From Desulfoluna limicola (GTDB lineage: Bacteria; Desulfobacterota; Desulfobacteria; Desulfobacterales; Desulfolunaceae), in assembly GCF_021654575.1 (NCBI RefSeq), contig NZ_AP024488.1, positions 3,557,501-3,621,500 of the forward strand: a stretch of DNA of 64,000 nt. The letters are read 5' to 3'. The notes under the pieces were generated by a model that was not told the DNA's origin, did not search any database, and saw only the letters and a list, made by a program, of their open reading frames with translations. Both the position numbers and the translations under genes were made by a program. How positions within the stretch are numbered: the first letter of the stretch is position 1; each line of letters starts with the position of its first letter. Below are positions 1 to 9,352 of this stretch, one piece after another.

Positions 1-343
1 AGGCGTGGCAGACCCGGGGCAGATACTGCTTACCGAACTCATTGGGAGCCCCCACCCGCAACACCCCCGACGGTTCACCGGAAGGTCTTCGAAGTCGTTC
101 GACACCCGTCTCCAAGCCCTCCACAAAGGGTGCCACCATGTCAAAGAGCTCTTTACCGGCAGCCGTGGGAACGAGCTTTCTGTGAAGCCGGGTAAAGAGC
201 CGCGTGCGAAGCTCCCTCTCAAGCTTCTGGAGCTGCTGACTCACCGCGGGCTGTGAGAGGTGAAGGGCTTTGGCGGCATCGACCACGCTGCAGTGCGAAT
301 AAATATAATAGAACACCTTAAGGCGATTGAAGTCGGGAAGCAT
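1..343 (-). CDS. LysR-family transcriptional regulator, N-terminal part (cut by window edge)
   Basis: The minus strand from an ATG at 341-343 encodes a protein beginning MLPDFNRLKVFYYIY and containing DAAKALHLSQPAVSQQLQKL, the winged helix-turn-helix signature of LysR regulators. The frame stays open to base 1, so only about 114 residues of the DNA-binding domain and linker are visible and the inducer-binding domain lies outside the window. It diverges from the DMT permease at 464, the usual arrangement in which a LysR protein controls the neighbouring gene and itself. Family assignment is firm; the effector and target are inferred from position only. Confidence 0.9.
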   Translation of the reverse strand, partial: MLPDFNRLKVFYYIYSHCSVVDAAKALHLSQPAVSQQLQKLERELRTRLFTRLHRKLVPTAAGKELFDMVAPFVEGLETGVERLRRPSGEPSGVLRVGAPNEFGKQYLPRVCHA

Positions 344-463
344 AAGCAGAAATTATCCTTTGATGAATTAAGATTAATTTTACCAATACCTCAACAGACT
401 GTAATGTAGCAACAACGAATCCCAAGTCATCACTCACACACAATCAGTCCTTGAGGTGTCCTG
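344..463. promoter_or_regulatory. Divergent LysR/permease intergenic region with AT-rich inverted repeat
   Basis: The 120 bp between the LysR start and the permease start is AT-rich. It holds AATTAA-GA-TTAATT at 366-379, a dyad of the kind LysR proteins bind (T-N11-A type). It is a plausible shared operator; no clear promoter boxes were assigned. A GAGG ribosome binding site at 453-456 precedes the permease. Confidence 0.4.
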
Positions 464-1300
464 TTGTTTGCACTCAGTCTTTCTCTGGCAGCCTGTTTCG
501 GATGGGGTATAGCGGATTTTCTCGGGGGGTTGAAGAGCCGCCACCTGCCCACGATAACGGTATTGACGGTCTCCAACATCTTCGGGGTGGCCATGATCTT
601 CGCCCTTGTCTGCCTCAGGGGCACCCCCCTGCCTGACGATCCGGCCCTTTGGTGGGCGGTGGCCGGAGGCATGACGGGCATCATTGCCATGTTCCTGCTT
701 TACAAGGCCCTCGCCATCGGCCCCATGTCCATCATCGCCCCCATAAGCTCCCTGGGCGCCATCCTTCCCCTGGCAGTCGGCCTGACCACCGGTGATGAAC
801 TCTCCACCCTCCAGTGTATGGGCATCCCCACCGCCATTGCCGGAACCCTGCTCGCCGTGCGGGAGAAGGGCGAAAAGAAAAAGAGAACCACGCGATCCAA
901 AGGGGTCTGGATGGCCCTTGCCTCCGCCGTGGCTGTGGGGTGCTTCCTCATCGTCATGGACCGCGCCAGCGCTGTGGACCCATACTGGTCTGCCCTCATC
1001 ATGCGCTCTTCCTACGGGGTCTTCCTCACCCCCTTTGTCTTCGTTCTGCGCCCTCCCCTGAACGTGGGTCGCCTTCACCTGCCCGGCATCATCACCTTAG
1101 GGGTCGTGGACGCTCTGGCCGGCTTCGCCTTTGCCATGGCAACCACCGTGGGCATGCTGAGTCTCGTGGCCGTGGTGGGCTCCCTCTACCCCGCCGTCAC
1201 CATTCTCCTGTCGTCTGTTTTGCTCAGGGAGAGACTTCTGCCGACTCAGTACGTCGGGGTCTCCCTGGCCCTTGCCGGGGTCGTTCTCATCTCCCTTTAA
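464..1300 (+). CDS. DMT-superfamily (EamA) membrane permease
   Basis: A 278-residue, very hydrophobic protein with about ten predicted membrane segments arranged as two EamA repeats (opening ALSLSLAACFGWGIADFLGG; second half from about residue 140). DMT permeases move small metabolites or metabolites' analogues across the inner membrane, but the substrate cannot be read from sequence. An in-frame TGA at 452-454 limits the start. The TTG at 464 sits 7 bases after GAGG and is the best choice. The LEA-like ending RLLPTQYVGVSLALAGVVLI is typical of the last helix. It is probably regulated by the divergent LysR gene. Confidence 0.85.
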   Translation: MFALSLSLAACFGWGIADFLGGLKSRHLPTITVLTVSNIFGVAMIFALVCLRGTPLPDDPALWWAVAGGMTGIIAMFLLYKALAIGPMSIIAPISSLGAILPLAVGLTTGDELSTLQCMGIPTAIAGTLLAVREKGEKKKRTTRSKGVWMALASAVAVGCFLIVMDRASAVDPYWSALIMRSSYGVFLTPFVFVLRPPLNVGRLHLPGIITLGVVDALAGFAFAMATTVGMLSLVAVVGSLYPAVTILLSSVLLRERLLPTQYVGVSLALAGVVLISL

Positions 1301-1907
1301 GGCCAAAACATGCCTGCCTCGTAACGACTCAGCGATGCCTCCGGCGGGTCGCTTTTTGAAAAAAGCTCCGCAAAAACGTTCCGGATGCCGCGTCCTTTCC
1401 CTCCACGCGAACACCTCAAAAGGGATTGCATCACGGCGTCCTCTATGCATTCGCCATAGGGTTTCAAGGTGCCCTCACCTTGGCCGCCCCCGCAACCTTG
1501 GGCTCAATCGTTACCCTGCCTCTTTTTCATCCGGGTTCCCGCAACGTCATGCCGGTTGTTATCCCTCTGATTAATTGATATAAATGAGAGATCACAAGTT
1601 CCCTTTCCACCCTGTCCTGAACCACGCCACGTTATCTTGCCGCCACCTCTGCGCTCCCACAGCGGCTCGTCCACCTCACCCCTTCCGGACCCGGCGCCCC
1701 CGGCAAGAGCAAGCACACCCGTTAACCCCCTCTGTTTCACGACCAATTGAGCACACCATCGCCCCCTTATCCATCGTGCAGCTGTCTTGGTAAACACCCA
1801 GAGGGAGCCCCCCAGCAGGCGCTCCTTCAGACATGCTCTTTTGTCCGGCCCTTATCGGCATTTGAGAAAAACCTCTGTCTCAGATCCGCCATCACCATGG
1901 ATGACAC
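1301..1907. repeat. Intergenic repeat modules (GCCTCCGGCGG tag, CGCAAAAAC type, and ATGCATTCGCC type); no gene
   Basis: This gap carries at 1336-1390 the module GCCTCCGGCGGGTCGC followed by TTTTTGAAAAAAGCTCCGC. At about 1395-1490 it carries a second module, with the segment around GCATCACGGCG and ATGCATTCGCCATAGGG, that recurs in the long repeat copies at 32.2, 54.2 and 58.1 kb. The rest, 1500-1907, shows no convincing coding region and leads into the GGDEF-EAL gene. Confidence 0.7.
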
Positions 1908-3848
1908 ATGAAAAAACCCGGTTCCGCCAACCACCTCATCATCGTCTCATTTTCGGCAATTGCCGTCATGGTTCTTTACGGCATCGCTTCCCCGGCCACG
2001 TCGTACCCCCATCTCCTTGTTGCCGTCCTGACCATGGTGATCATCAGCGCCACCCTGTGGCGGAGAAGCCTGACCACCATAAGTCAGGACACGAGCAAAG
2101 AGTCTGCTGGCGATGTCAGCCCCCGCGTTGAAGAGCATGAAATAAAGAGCAATGGGTATGAAGAAGAGGTCCGGCTTGCCTTGCGAGTGTTTGAAAACAC
2201 CGTTGACGGGATTATCATCACGGACAGCGAAGGGATTATCGAAAGGGTCAACCCCGCATTTAAAGCCATAACCGGTTACGAGGGGTCGGACGCCATCGGC
2301 AAAAAGCCGAAGCTTCTCAGGTCTGATCACCATGAAGAGGCCTTTTACCACGCCATGTGGAATGAGCTTGTCAGCGAGGGGAGCTGGAACGGTGAGATCT
2401 GGAACCGCCGAAAAAACGGGGAGGTCTACCCTCAATGGCTTTCTGTCACGGCGATGAAAGATGAAACGGGTGCCATAACCCATTATGTCGGCATCTTCCA
2501 TGACATTACGAACATCAAATCAAGCGAAAGACGGCTGGAATTGCAGATCACCCATGACCCGCTCACGGGCCTGCCCAACAGGACACAGTTTAATGACCGC
2601 CTGCTGAAAGCCATTTCCCAGGCGCGCCGAAACCGGACGAGGCTCGCCGTTCTGTTCCTGGATCTCGACAACTTCAAAAACGTCAATGACAGCCTCGGGC
2701 ATCAGTTTGGCGACCTGCTGCTCAAAGACGTCGCCCAGAAACTGGTCCAATGCTGCCGCACCGAAGACACCGTGTCGCGCTTCGGAGGGGATGAATTTGT
2801 CATCCTGCTGCCGACCATACAGGACAATGAGCCGGCTGCTGTGAGAGTGGCCATGAGAATACTGGCCATGTTTCAACGTCCTGTGGAGATCAAGACATGG
2901 CAACTGAACATCAAAACAAGCATCGGGATCAGTGTCTATCCCAATGATGGGGACAGCCCCGACCTCCTGCTGAAAAATGCCGACATGGCCATGTACGAGG
3001 CCAAGCTGAAGGGGAAGAACAACTACGCAATGTTTACAAGGGAAATGGACACCATTGTGCAGCGCCGTATCATGCTGGAAACCGACATCCGCAATGCGCT
3101 GGACCGGGGGGAATTCCGGGTGTTCTACCAGCCGAAAATAAACATCCAGACAGGTGCCATCGTGGGGATGGAAGCCCTGGTGAGATGGCAACGAGCCGAT
3201 GGAGAAATCATTCCCCCTGATGAGTTCATCCACATAGCGGAAGAGATCGGCCTGATTGTCGAGCTCGGCGAATGGGTTCTCACCACGGCCTGCCGCCAGA
3301 CCATGCTCTGGCACCAACAAGGCTACCCCCACCTCGGAATCGCCGTCAACCTCTCAGCCAAGCAATTTCAAAGCACCCGGTTGCTGAACCAGGTTCAACG
3401 TAAGCAGGATCAATTTTCCCTGCCCGACGACTGCCTGACCCTGGAGATCACAGAAAACATCGTCATGGAAGATGTCGAATCAGCCATCACCATGATGAAG
3501 CAGTTCAGAGACTTGGGAATCCGCCTTTCCATCGATGATTTCGGCACCGGCTATTCGTCCCTTGCTTACCTGAGGCGCTTTCCCATCAACGAGTTGAAAA
3601 TAGACAAGTCGTTTATCATCGACACCCCAAAAGACCAAGAGGCCTCGAATATTGTAAAGTCCATCGTCTCCCTCGCCGAGAGCCTGAACCTGAAAATCGT
3701 GGCCGAAGGCGTGGAAACCTCGGCCCATGTGGCGTTTTTAACGTCCCTCGGGATCTCCACGGTTCAGGGGTATTTCTACAGCAAGCCCGTGACGGCATCG
3801 ACCTTTGAAACGTTGCTTGCCCAAACGAAAAGCAGGCAAAAAATATAA
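1908..3848 (+). CDS. PAS-GGDEF-EAL cyclic-di-GMP turnover protein
   Basis: 646 residues. Two membrane helices lie near residues 8-30 and 35-52. A PAS domain spans about 90-205 ([15 protein letters not shown]). The GGDEF domain spans about 210-378, with GGDEF at 293-297 and an RxxD inhibitory site (R284, D287) five residues before it. The EAL domain spans about 390-640, with EALVR at 422-426, the EIT/E motif near 513 and [10 protein letters not shown] at 543-552. Both catalytic motifs are intact, so cyclase and phosphodiesterase activity are both possible. It stands alone between repeat-filled gaps and probably senses a signal through PAS to set local c-di-GMP. Confidence 0.93.
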   Translation: MKKPGSANHLIIVSFSAIAVMVLYGIASPATSYPHLLVAVLTMVIISATLWRRSLTTISQDTSKESAGDVSPRVEEHEIKSNGYEEEVRLALRVFENTVDGIIITDSEGIIERVNPAFKAITGYEGSDAIGKKPKLLRSDHHEEAFYHAMWNELVSEGSWNGEIWNRRKNGEVYPQWLSVTAMKDETGAITHYVGIFHDITNIKSSERRLELQITHDPLTGLPNRTQFNDRLLKAISQARRNRTRLAVLFLDLDNFKNVNDSLGHQFGDLLLKDVAQKLVQCCRTEDTVSRFGGDEFVILLPTIQDNEPAAVRVAMRILAMFQRPVEIKTWQLNIKTSIGISVYPNDGDSPDLLLKNADMAMYEAKLKGKNNYAMFTREMDTIVQRRIMLETDIRNALDRGEFRVFYQPKINIQTGAIVGMEALVRWQRADGEIIPPDEFIHIAEEIGLIVELGEWVLTTACRQTMLWHQQGYPHLGIAVNLSAKQFQSTRLLNQVQRKQDQFSLPDDCLTLEITENIVMEDVESAITMMKQFRDLGIRLSIDDFGTGYSSLAYLRRFPINELKIDKSFIIDTPKDQEASNIVKSIVSLAESLNLKIVAEGVETSAHVAFLTSLGISTVQGYFYSKPVTASTFETLLAQTKSRQKI

Positions 3849-3885
3849 ACAACGCCTTGTCCGCTCAACGTTCATGGCACAAGCG

Positions 3886-3960
3886 TGCCTCCGGCGGCAA
3901 GGTGTGCCACCTTGAAAGCAGATTGCGGAGGCGACTTTGGGCTGAATCGTTCATACCAGA
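3886..3960. repeat. Repeat module, CTTGAAAGCAG type
   Basis: GCCTCCGGCGGCAAGGTGTG followed by CCACCTTGAAAGCAG and TTGCGGAGGCG. AAGGTG/CACCTT forms the small proximal hairpin seen in other copies; the distal hairpin is decayed here. Confidence 0.7.
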
Positions 3961-4056
3961 CAGTGATGAAGGAACCCGGCAACTTTCCCATTGGAAGCGC
4001 CGCCCCTTGGGTATAGGGTATCAGAACAACCTGCTGAACCCGACGGAGGAGGAGAG

Positions 4057-4998
4057 ATGAGTCAACGGGACAAGAAGTGGCGGCACATCGTGCGCGGGCA
4101 GTTCACGCGCCATGAAGGACTGGCCCCTCAGACTCTTGAGGCTGTGCTGATGGGTGATTTAACGGCTGATACAAAACACTGCGATATCTCCGGACACCAC
4201 ATCCACTGGCTCGAAGCCGGAGACGGGCCTCCCCTGGTTCTGGTCCATGGCTGGACCTGCTCCGGCTTTTTCTGGAAACCCATCATCCCTCGCCTTAAAG
4301 GCACCTTCCGTGTTCTGGCACCGGACCTCCCCGGCCACGGTCTCTCTTCAAAGGGAGAGGCGTCTTACCTCCCCGAGGCACAGGCCCATCGCCTTCTGGA
4401 GTGGCTGACGACCATCGGGGTGGACCGGTTTGTTCTCGTGGGGCACTCCATGGGAGGCGAGGTTGCCGCCCGCATGGCCCTTTCCGCGCCGGACCGGGTT
4501 CAAAAACTGGTCCTGGCTGGAGCCATCGGACTTGAGGAGGCGTGGGAACGCCTTCCCTGGTACGGACGCCTGAGCCTCACCCCCGCGGCACGTAAGGTCT
4601 CCAACTGGTTCTTCACGGAGAGAGCAATGGCCCGTACCAACCGTCTTTTTATGACGGGACCCGGCCGCCCCCCCTACCTTGAGTGTGCGCGGGACGTCGT
4701 CCTCACGAACACAAATACCCCCCACGACCTCAAAGCCCTGACTTACACCACCCGCGACGGCCTGTTTCAGGATTTCCTGGACCAGCGGCTCTCCGAGCTC
4801 AACCTGCCTGTCCTCTGTATCTGGGGAAAAAATGACAAAGTCGTACCCCTGGAGGTGGGAAAACGGGTTGCCCGGCTCCTCCCCCACGTCCGCCTGGTGC
4901 AGGTCCCCGGAACCGGCCACATGCTCCCCTGGGAAGAGCCGGAGGTCATGACCTCGGAGATTCTTGAGTTCGCAAAGCCCAGGAGCCAGACCCCATAG
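4057..4998 (+). CDS. Alpha/beta-fold hydrolase
   Basis: 313 residues. The nucleophile elbow is GHSMG with Ser131, the oxyanion strand is LVHGWTCSG near 62-70, the probable acid is the Asp in WGKNDKVVPLE, and the histidine is in GTGHMLPWEEPE near the C terminus. The full catalytic triad of a lipase/epoxide-hydrolase-like serine hydrolase is therefore visible. The start at 4057 follows GGAGGAGGAGAG directly; an upstream in-frame ATG at 3991 would run back towards the repeat and is not favoured. No signal peptide, so cytoplasmic. The substrate is unknown and the neighbours do not help. Confidence 0.87.
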   Translation: MSQRDKKWRHIVRGQFTRHEGLAPQTLEAVLMGDLTADTKHCDISGHHIHWLEAGDGPPLVLVHGWTCSGFFWKPIIPRLKGTFRVLAPDLPGHGLSSKGEASYLPEAQAHRLLEWLTTIGVDRFVLVGHSMGGEVAARMALSAPDRVQKLVLAGAIGLEEAWERLPWYGRLSLTPAARKVSNWFFTERAMARTNRLFMTGPGRPPYLECARDVVLTNTNTPHDLKALTYTTRDGLFQDFLDQRLSELNLPVLCIWGKNDKVVPLEVGKRVARLLPHVRLVQVPGTGHMLPWEEPEVMTSEILEFAKPRSQTP

Positions 4999-5409
4999 CC
5001 TGGGATCGATGCGCTCCGATGCAAGGGGGCAACCGGTTAAATCACGGTGACCCGCTGCCCCCCACTTTGCATATGACACCCGCCACTCTTTCTGATATTA
5101 TAAGGCCTTATAAATTGAAGCGCTCCGTAATGCGTCATGCCATCATCATCAAGGCAAGGCGCCTCACACGATCCCCGAAAATAAATACCCCGGCACCACT
5201 GATGCTGACTATCCAGTGATAAACTGTTGTCGACATGTCCCCCAAAATATGTTGTCATCCAGGGGCGGCTGCAGCCTGCCAAGCCATAAGGCCCTGGGCC
5301 CTCATGATTCATTCGGCACGGTTGGCCCCTTCATGACCACAACCACGTAGCTTTCAGGGCTTTTCGCCCTTCCGTGAAACCGATTCATATTTGGAAGGAG
5401 AGACAGATT
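4999..5409. promoter_or_regulatory. Rubrerythrin upstream region with 16-bp palindrome
   Basis: A 411-bp gap without a convincing gene. It contains the perfect palindrome TTATAAGGCCTTATAA at 5098-5113. This resembles PerR/Fur-type boxes (TTATAAT-N-ATTATAA) but has a two-base rather than one-base centre. The rubrerythrin ribosome binding site GGAAGGAGAG lies at about 5394-5403. Peroxide-responsive control of rubrerythrin is known in anaerobes; its use here is inference. Confidence 0.4.
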
Positions 5410-5985
5410 ATGTCATCACTTAAAGGAACTCAGACTGAAAAGAACCTCCTCACTGCCTTTGCAGGGGAGTCCCAGGCCCGAAACCGATACACCTACTTCG
5501 CCTCCCAGGCCAAGAAAGATGGCTACGTCCAGATCGCTGCCATCTTTGAGGAGACCGCCAATCAGGAGAAAGAACACGCCAAGCGTTTCTTCAAGTTCCT
5601 CGAAGGCGGCGAAGTGGAGGTGAAATGGAATTTTCCCGCAGGCGTCATCGGCAGCACCCTTGAAAACCTCAGGGCCGCCGCAGCTGGAGAAAAAGAAGAG
5701 TTCACAAGCATGTACCCCGGATACGCCAAAGTGGCTCGGGAAGAGGGCTTCGAAGCCGTCGCCACAGTCTTTGAATACATCTGTGTCGCTGAGGAGCACC
5801 ATGAAAACCGCTACCGCGCCCTGGCCGACAACATCGAAGCGGGCCGTGCCTTCAAGCGCGAAGCCGGAACCGCATGGGCCTGCCGAAACTGCGGATACAT
5901 CTACACCGGTGATGAAGCTCCGGAACGCTGTCCCGCCTGTGCGCACCACCAGGCGCATTTCGAACTGAAGCCCACCAACTATTAG
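5410..5985 (+). CDS. rbr: Rubrerythrin
   Basis: 191 residues, the normal rubrerythrin length. An N-terminal ferritin-like four-helix domain carries diiron ligands including Glu20 (AFAGESQARNRY) and E53-K-E-H56 (EKEHAKRF). A C-terminal rubredoxin-like domain has Cys158-x2-Cys161 and Cys174-x2-Cys177. In anaerobes the protein reduces hydrogen peroxide in the cytoplasm using electrons from rubredoxin or NADH oxidoreductases. The start at 5410 is set by GGAAGGAGAG; an in-frame ATG 36 bases upstream lacks such a site. It appears monocistronic and is followed by a strong bidirectional terminator. Confidence 0.95.
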   Translation: MSSLKGTQTEKNLLTAFAGESQARNRYTYFASQAKKDGYVQIAAIFEETANQEKEHAKRFFKFLEGGEVEVKWNFPAGVIGSTLENLRAAAAGEKEEFTSMYPGYAKVAREEGFEAVATVFEYICVAEEHHENRYRALADNIEAGRAFKREAGTAWACRNCGYIYTGDEAPERCPACAHHQAHFELKPTNY

Positions 5986-6210
5986 TTTCATGAAAGCCTT
6001 TTGCCGAACAGCTTGTAACAAAACAAAACCCAAAACTCGGCCAAAGGCTTTCACCCTCCGGGCGCGCAGAGGAATAATCAAAAAGCAGGCTAAAGGCTAA
6101 AGGCAATGAGGTCGCTTCGCTCCGGCAATCTATATGAAGAGGGCACCCAGCCGGACTCATTCCCGTGACGCGGCCAGCTACCGACGCCGACCCGAGATAA
6201 TATTATCCAT

Positions 6211-6253
6211 AAAAAAAAGGCGACGCAGCTTCAGGCTGCGTCGCCTTTTTTTG
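6211..6253. terminator. Bidirectional intrinsic terminator
   Basis: AAGGCGACGCAGC - TTCAG - GCTGCGTCGCCTT forms a 13-bp perfect stem (6217-6247), with A8 before it and a T run after it. It can serve rubrerythrin on the plus strand and the 6393-7301 gene on the minus strand. Confidence 0.9.
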
Positions 6254-6283
6254 TGAATCGTTTCAGATGGCACATCGGCTGGT

Positions 6284-6385
6284 CACGGGCTTCGCCCGTC
6301 AGCGAATGTGACCGACCCGAGGAACGAGGGTCGGGAGCATTCGCAAACCTGGGGTCAAGGGGCTCAGCCCCTTGCCGCCGGAGGC
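6284..6385. repeat. Repeat module with GCGAATG/CATTCGC hairpin
   Basis: ACGGGCTTCGCCCGT at the start. Then the long hairpin GCGAATG (6302-6308) ... GACCCGAGGAACGAGGGTC ... CATTCGC (6338-6344), then CAAGGGGCTCAGCCCCTTG, ending in GCCGCCGGAGGC. Inverted relative to the copy at 8934. Confidence 0.8.
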
Positions 6386-6392
6386 ACAGGGT

Positions 6393-7301
6393 TTACTCTT
6401 GAAACTCAAAGGTGTGTTTTCTGGCGGTGTAGACTTCGCCAATCACCTCGGTGAGTTCCCGTACCGAGCCTTCGCGTGTCCAGGTTTTTACCTCGTGGGG
6501 GTAAAGGCCGTTCGGGGAGTCAAAGTGGGCGCTGAGGTAGTAGGTGTCGTTGCCGAAGCTGACGGCCCAGTAGTAATAGGGATTTTCCGCAACACCGGAG
6601 CGCAGCTCGATGGTGGCCTCATCCTTGGCCTTCTTCATTTTGTAGGCGATGCGTCCGTTGACGACGGCGTAGGGCTTGTAGATCCCGTTAAAAAAAGCGT
6701 TGGGGAATCCATTGAACTTGAGCACCAGCTTCTCTTCTGTTGTGGATGCAGGGGCCTTGCCCGGATTGACCTTCACCTCGCACACCCTGCCGCCCGCAGC
6801 CGTCCAGAGGGCCCCTCGGTAATCAGGCCCCTGCCCCTTGGCCACATGCCGCAGGATGGCAAGGGGCTCCGTGTCCGGAGAGTTCGGAATCACCTTCCCA
6901 AGGGTCCATGTCCCACCGCTGGCACCGCAGCCCGTGGCGTAAAGCACCCCTTCTCCGAACAGCTTTCGGAAGGTGGGGCACGGCTTCCCGTAGAAGACCT
7001 CTTCGTAGAGACCGGTCTCCACACCCGCAAGGGTCGAGGTGACCTCATAGTACCGGGGCATGCGGATGGTGATGAGCCTTTCACCCACCATGGAGTCATT
7101 CACCGACTCGTCGATCCGCTCAACCATGGATTCCGGAACGCCCACGGTCTGACCGGCAACGCTGTAATACACCATGCCGTTCTCTTTATAGAACGTCTCG
7201 GTGTGAATCTCCCGACCACTCTTCATGTAAATCACCGCAGCCTCAGCCGCTGTAAACCCCGCTAATACCAACCAACAAACCAATAAAAAAATACGCTTCA
7301 T
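6393..7301 (-). CDS. Secreted protein of unknown function
   Basis: 302 residues with a clear signal peptide (MKRIFLLVCWLVLAGFTAAEA). Residues 24-62 (IYMKSGREIH...VYYSVAGQTVGVPESMVERI) resemble the short beta-barrel 'surface or trafficking' motif that often opens secreted proteins of Desulfobacterota. The remainder is a beta-rich domain with two cysteines near C109 and C125 that could form a disulfide in the periplasm. I do not recognise a family with a known activity. It is separated from the next minus-strand gene by repeat modules, so co-transcription is uncertain. Confidence 0.75.
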   Translation of the reverse strand: MKRIFLLVCWLVLAGFTAAEAAVIYMKSGREIHTETFYKENGMVYYSVAGQTVGVPESMVERIDESVNDSMVGERLITIRMPRYYEVTSTLAGVETGLYEEVFYGKPCPTFRKLFGEGVLYATGCGASGGTWTLGKVIPNSPDTEPLAILRHVAKGQGPDYRGALWTAAGGRVCEVKVNPGKAPASTTEEKLVLKFNGFPNAFFNGIYKPYAVVNGRIAYKMKKAKDEATIELRSGVAENPYYYWAVSFGNDTYYLSAHFDSPNGLYPHEVKTWTREGSVRELTEVIGEVYTARKHTFEFQE

Positions 7302-7735
7302 TCACATGCCTCCAGCGGGCAAGGGATCTTTCGTTACAGTGGCTTCGCCACCCCTGCACCCCAGGTTGCAACTCCCTGCAAGCGCTCCTTCGTCGCACTT
7401 GCAGCGGGTTGCATAAAGTTAGTCGTTATACGTATGGAATCATTACCCACACACAATAAAAATCACGCTGCAATGAAATGACAATAACTGTGCCCCCAGA
7501 CAACATCAAAGGCCGCAGCGCATTACCCCGAGGAACGAGGGGGAAAGTGCTGCGGTAACCAGCTTTCGAGGTGTTTTTACCTAAGTGGCTTCGCCACCCT
7601 CGCCGCCGGAACCATTCGTTCATGGGCGCAGCCCATCAGCGAATGTGACAACCCGAGGAACGAGGGTTGGAGCATTCGCGAACCTGGGGTGCAGGGGATT
7701 TATCCCCTGCACGCCGGAGGCATTCTGTTCCTGAT
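7302..7735. repeat. Three tandem repeat modules
   Basis: GCCTCCAGCGGGCAAGGG at 7308, GTGGCTTCGCCAC hairpins near 7340 and 7583, a CCCCGAGGAACGAGGGG apical segment at about 7527-7543, and a complete GCGAATG (7639-7645) / CATTCGC (7673-7679) hairpin. The last one is followed by GCAGGGGATTTATCCCCTGC and GCCGGAGGC. No gene is apparent. Confidence 0.75.
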
Positions 7736-8839
7736 TTAGAACAGCTGATCAAAAATGGCGCCGGTGATCTGTCGGGCGGCTTCTTTCTTGAGGGCGCTCA
7801 TCATGTCGTCCGACATGGTGGTGGGTTCCGGCCCACCGTTGGCGGCCAGGACCTGCGCACTCTTCAGCTTTTCGATCTCGTCTTTCAGCATCTCCATGTA
7901 GCGGGTCTGGGCGGCCATTTCGATGCGCTGTTTGTAGAGGGTATCGATGCGCTTGCCTTTGTAGTACCGGCACTCCTCCGGCTCGCCGTTGTTGTAGCAG
8001 ACGCCCATGCCGTCGGGTTTGCCGGCCACAATGGCCCCGTCAAAGAGAGGTTCGTCGTTCTGGTAGATGATCCCACGGGTTCGCTTGCCGTTTTTAAAGG
8101 TCCCTTCAAACCGAAGGATTCCGTTCACGTGCTCGGCTTCCCCGGTGCCGTTGGCGTAGCCGTTGCGGCAGGCCTTGCCTTTATAAACCCAATTGTCCTC
8201 TTTGAGCTTGCAGGTTTGCGCCTTTTTCAGGGCGGCAATGCGCAGCTCTTCGGCTTCCCGGGCCTTTCGGGCCTCTTCTCGGAGCAGTATCAGGCGTTGT
8301 TTCGCTTGTGCTATGAGACCACTTTTCGGCCATTTTGCAATGAATGCCTCCACACAGTCAATGGAAGGGGAGCGCCTGCACTGCTCCCAGGAGCTGTAGG
8401 TTGTTCCATAATCCCGGATCACGCCGGCCACTTCGTAGTTTCCAGCGGCCATGGCGACCTCAAGGGGAGTCTGATTGTCCCGATTTCTGATGGTTACATC
8501 CGCTCCGTGTTCCAGGAGAATCCGGGCAGAGGCCACCGAATTGTTGAACCCCGCCTGGTGCAAGGGGGTCCTTGAGCGCGCCCCGGTGGGGTTGCCGGCA
8601 TTGACGTCGGCATTCATGTCCAGCAACAACTGGACCGTCGTTACTTTATCCGCCTTCACCGCATAGCAAAGGGGCGTGCCCTCGTAATTCAACCCATCAA
8701 GATGCTGCCCACCGGCCACCATCTCCCGAACACTCTGATCATACCCGCCGTAAGCCTGAAGCCAGATATTGTTACTCGTGCACCCGAAGGCAACGAGGCA
8801 AAACAAAACAGCCACGCCACACCGTAATTTCGAAATCAT
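7736..8839 (-). CDS. Ankyrin-repeat lipoprotein with MORN-like segment
   Basis: 367 residues. The lipoprotein signal peptide ends VAFGC (Cys about 20). At least three ankyrin repeats follow (for example GTPLCYAVKADKVTTVQLLL and RTPLHQAGFNNSVASARILL), roughly residues 50-145. A charged helical coiled-coil region comes next (about 180-215), then MORN-like repeats (YKGKACRNGYANGTGEAEHV; GKPDGMGVCYNNGE) and a helical tail. The start at 8839 is set by a GGGGG ribosome site and gives the lipobox; an upstream in-frame Met would bury it. It probably acts as an envelope scaffold; partners unknown. Confidence 0.82.
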   Translation of the reverse strand: MISKLRCGVAVLFCLVAFGCTSNNIWLQAYGGYDQSVREMVAGGQHLDGLNYEGTPLCYAVKADKVTTVQLLLDMNADVNAGNPTGARSRTPLHQAGFNNSVASARILLEHGADVTIRNRDNQTPLEVAMAAGNYEVAGVIRDYGTTYSSWEQCRRSPSIDCVEAFIAKWPKSGLIAQAKQRLILLREEARKAREAEELRIAALKKAQTCKLKEDNWVYKGKACRNGYANGTGEAEHVNGILRFEGTFKNGKRTRGIIYQNDEPLFDGAIVAGKPDGMGVCYNNGEPEECRYYKGKRIDTLYKQRIEMAAQTRYMEMLKDEIEKLKSAQVLAANGGPEPTTMSDDMMSALKKEAARQITGAIFDQLF

Positions 8840-9352
8840 GCATCCCCCTTCATCAATCTGAAAACACGCAAAAAACAACGAGTAAGTCATACCCTTAATT
8901 GGACGAAAGAAGCAAGTTTGATTCGAAAAACGATGCCTCCGGCGGGGAGGGAATGAATCCCCTGCACCCCAGGTTCGCGAATGCTCTCAGCCCTCGTCCC
9001 TCGGGCTGATCACATTCGCTGACGGGCTTTGCCCGTGGGAAACGAGAACGTGTATCCTGCCTTCTTCATGGAGCCCGAAGGGCGCTTCATGGTTTCCCAA
9101 GACACCATACCAGCACAGGCCCAACCACACACAGCAGTTTACCCCGCAGTAAACATAAACAACTATTCCTTGCCCATTGAGAGTATCTTTCTTATAGTTT
9201 AGAGGCCAATTCGCAAAACCCCTGACATCCTTATACTCATTTTTGTGACATATACGGGTTTATGGCGCATTTTTGCATCATAAAACCAAAAACAGGGGTT
9301 ATATTGTGCACTTTTGAACACCAATACTTGTTCGGCAACAATATTGAGGTAA
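8840..9352. repeat. Repeat module then AT-rich DNA without a gene
   Basis: Module at 8934-9040: GCCTCCGGCGGGGAGGG, stem GCGAATG (8977-8983) / CATTCGC (9013-9019) around CAGCCCTCGTCCCTCGGGCTG, then GACGGGCTTTGCCCGT. From 9100 the sequence becomes markedly AT-rich, which marks the beginning of the low-GC stretch. Confidence 0.7.

Noticed and set aside
1336..1346. GCCTCCGGC tag as part of a GEMM c-di-GMP riboswitch
   Set aside because: The tag resembles one GEMM stem, but no copy has the rest of the riboswitch core, and the tag also forms arms of terminators.
6372..8575. Plus-strand frames over the two secreted-protein genes
   Set aside because: The minus strand has signal peptides, lipobox and ankyrin repeats with ribosome sites; the plus frames have none.
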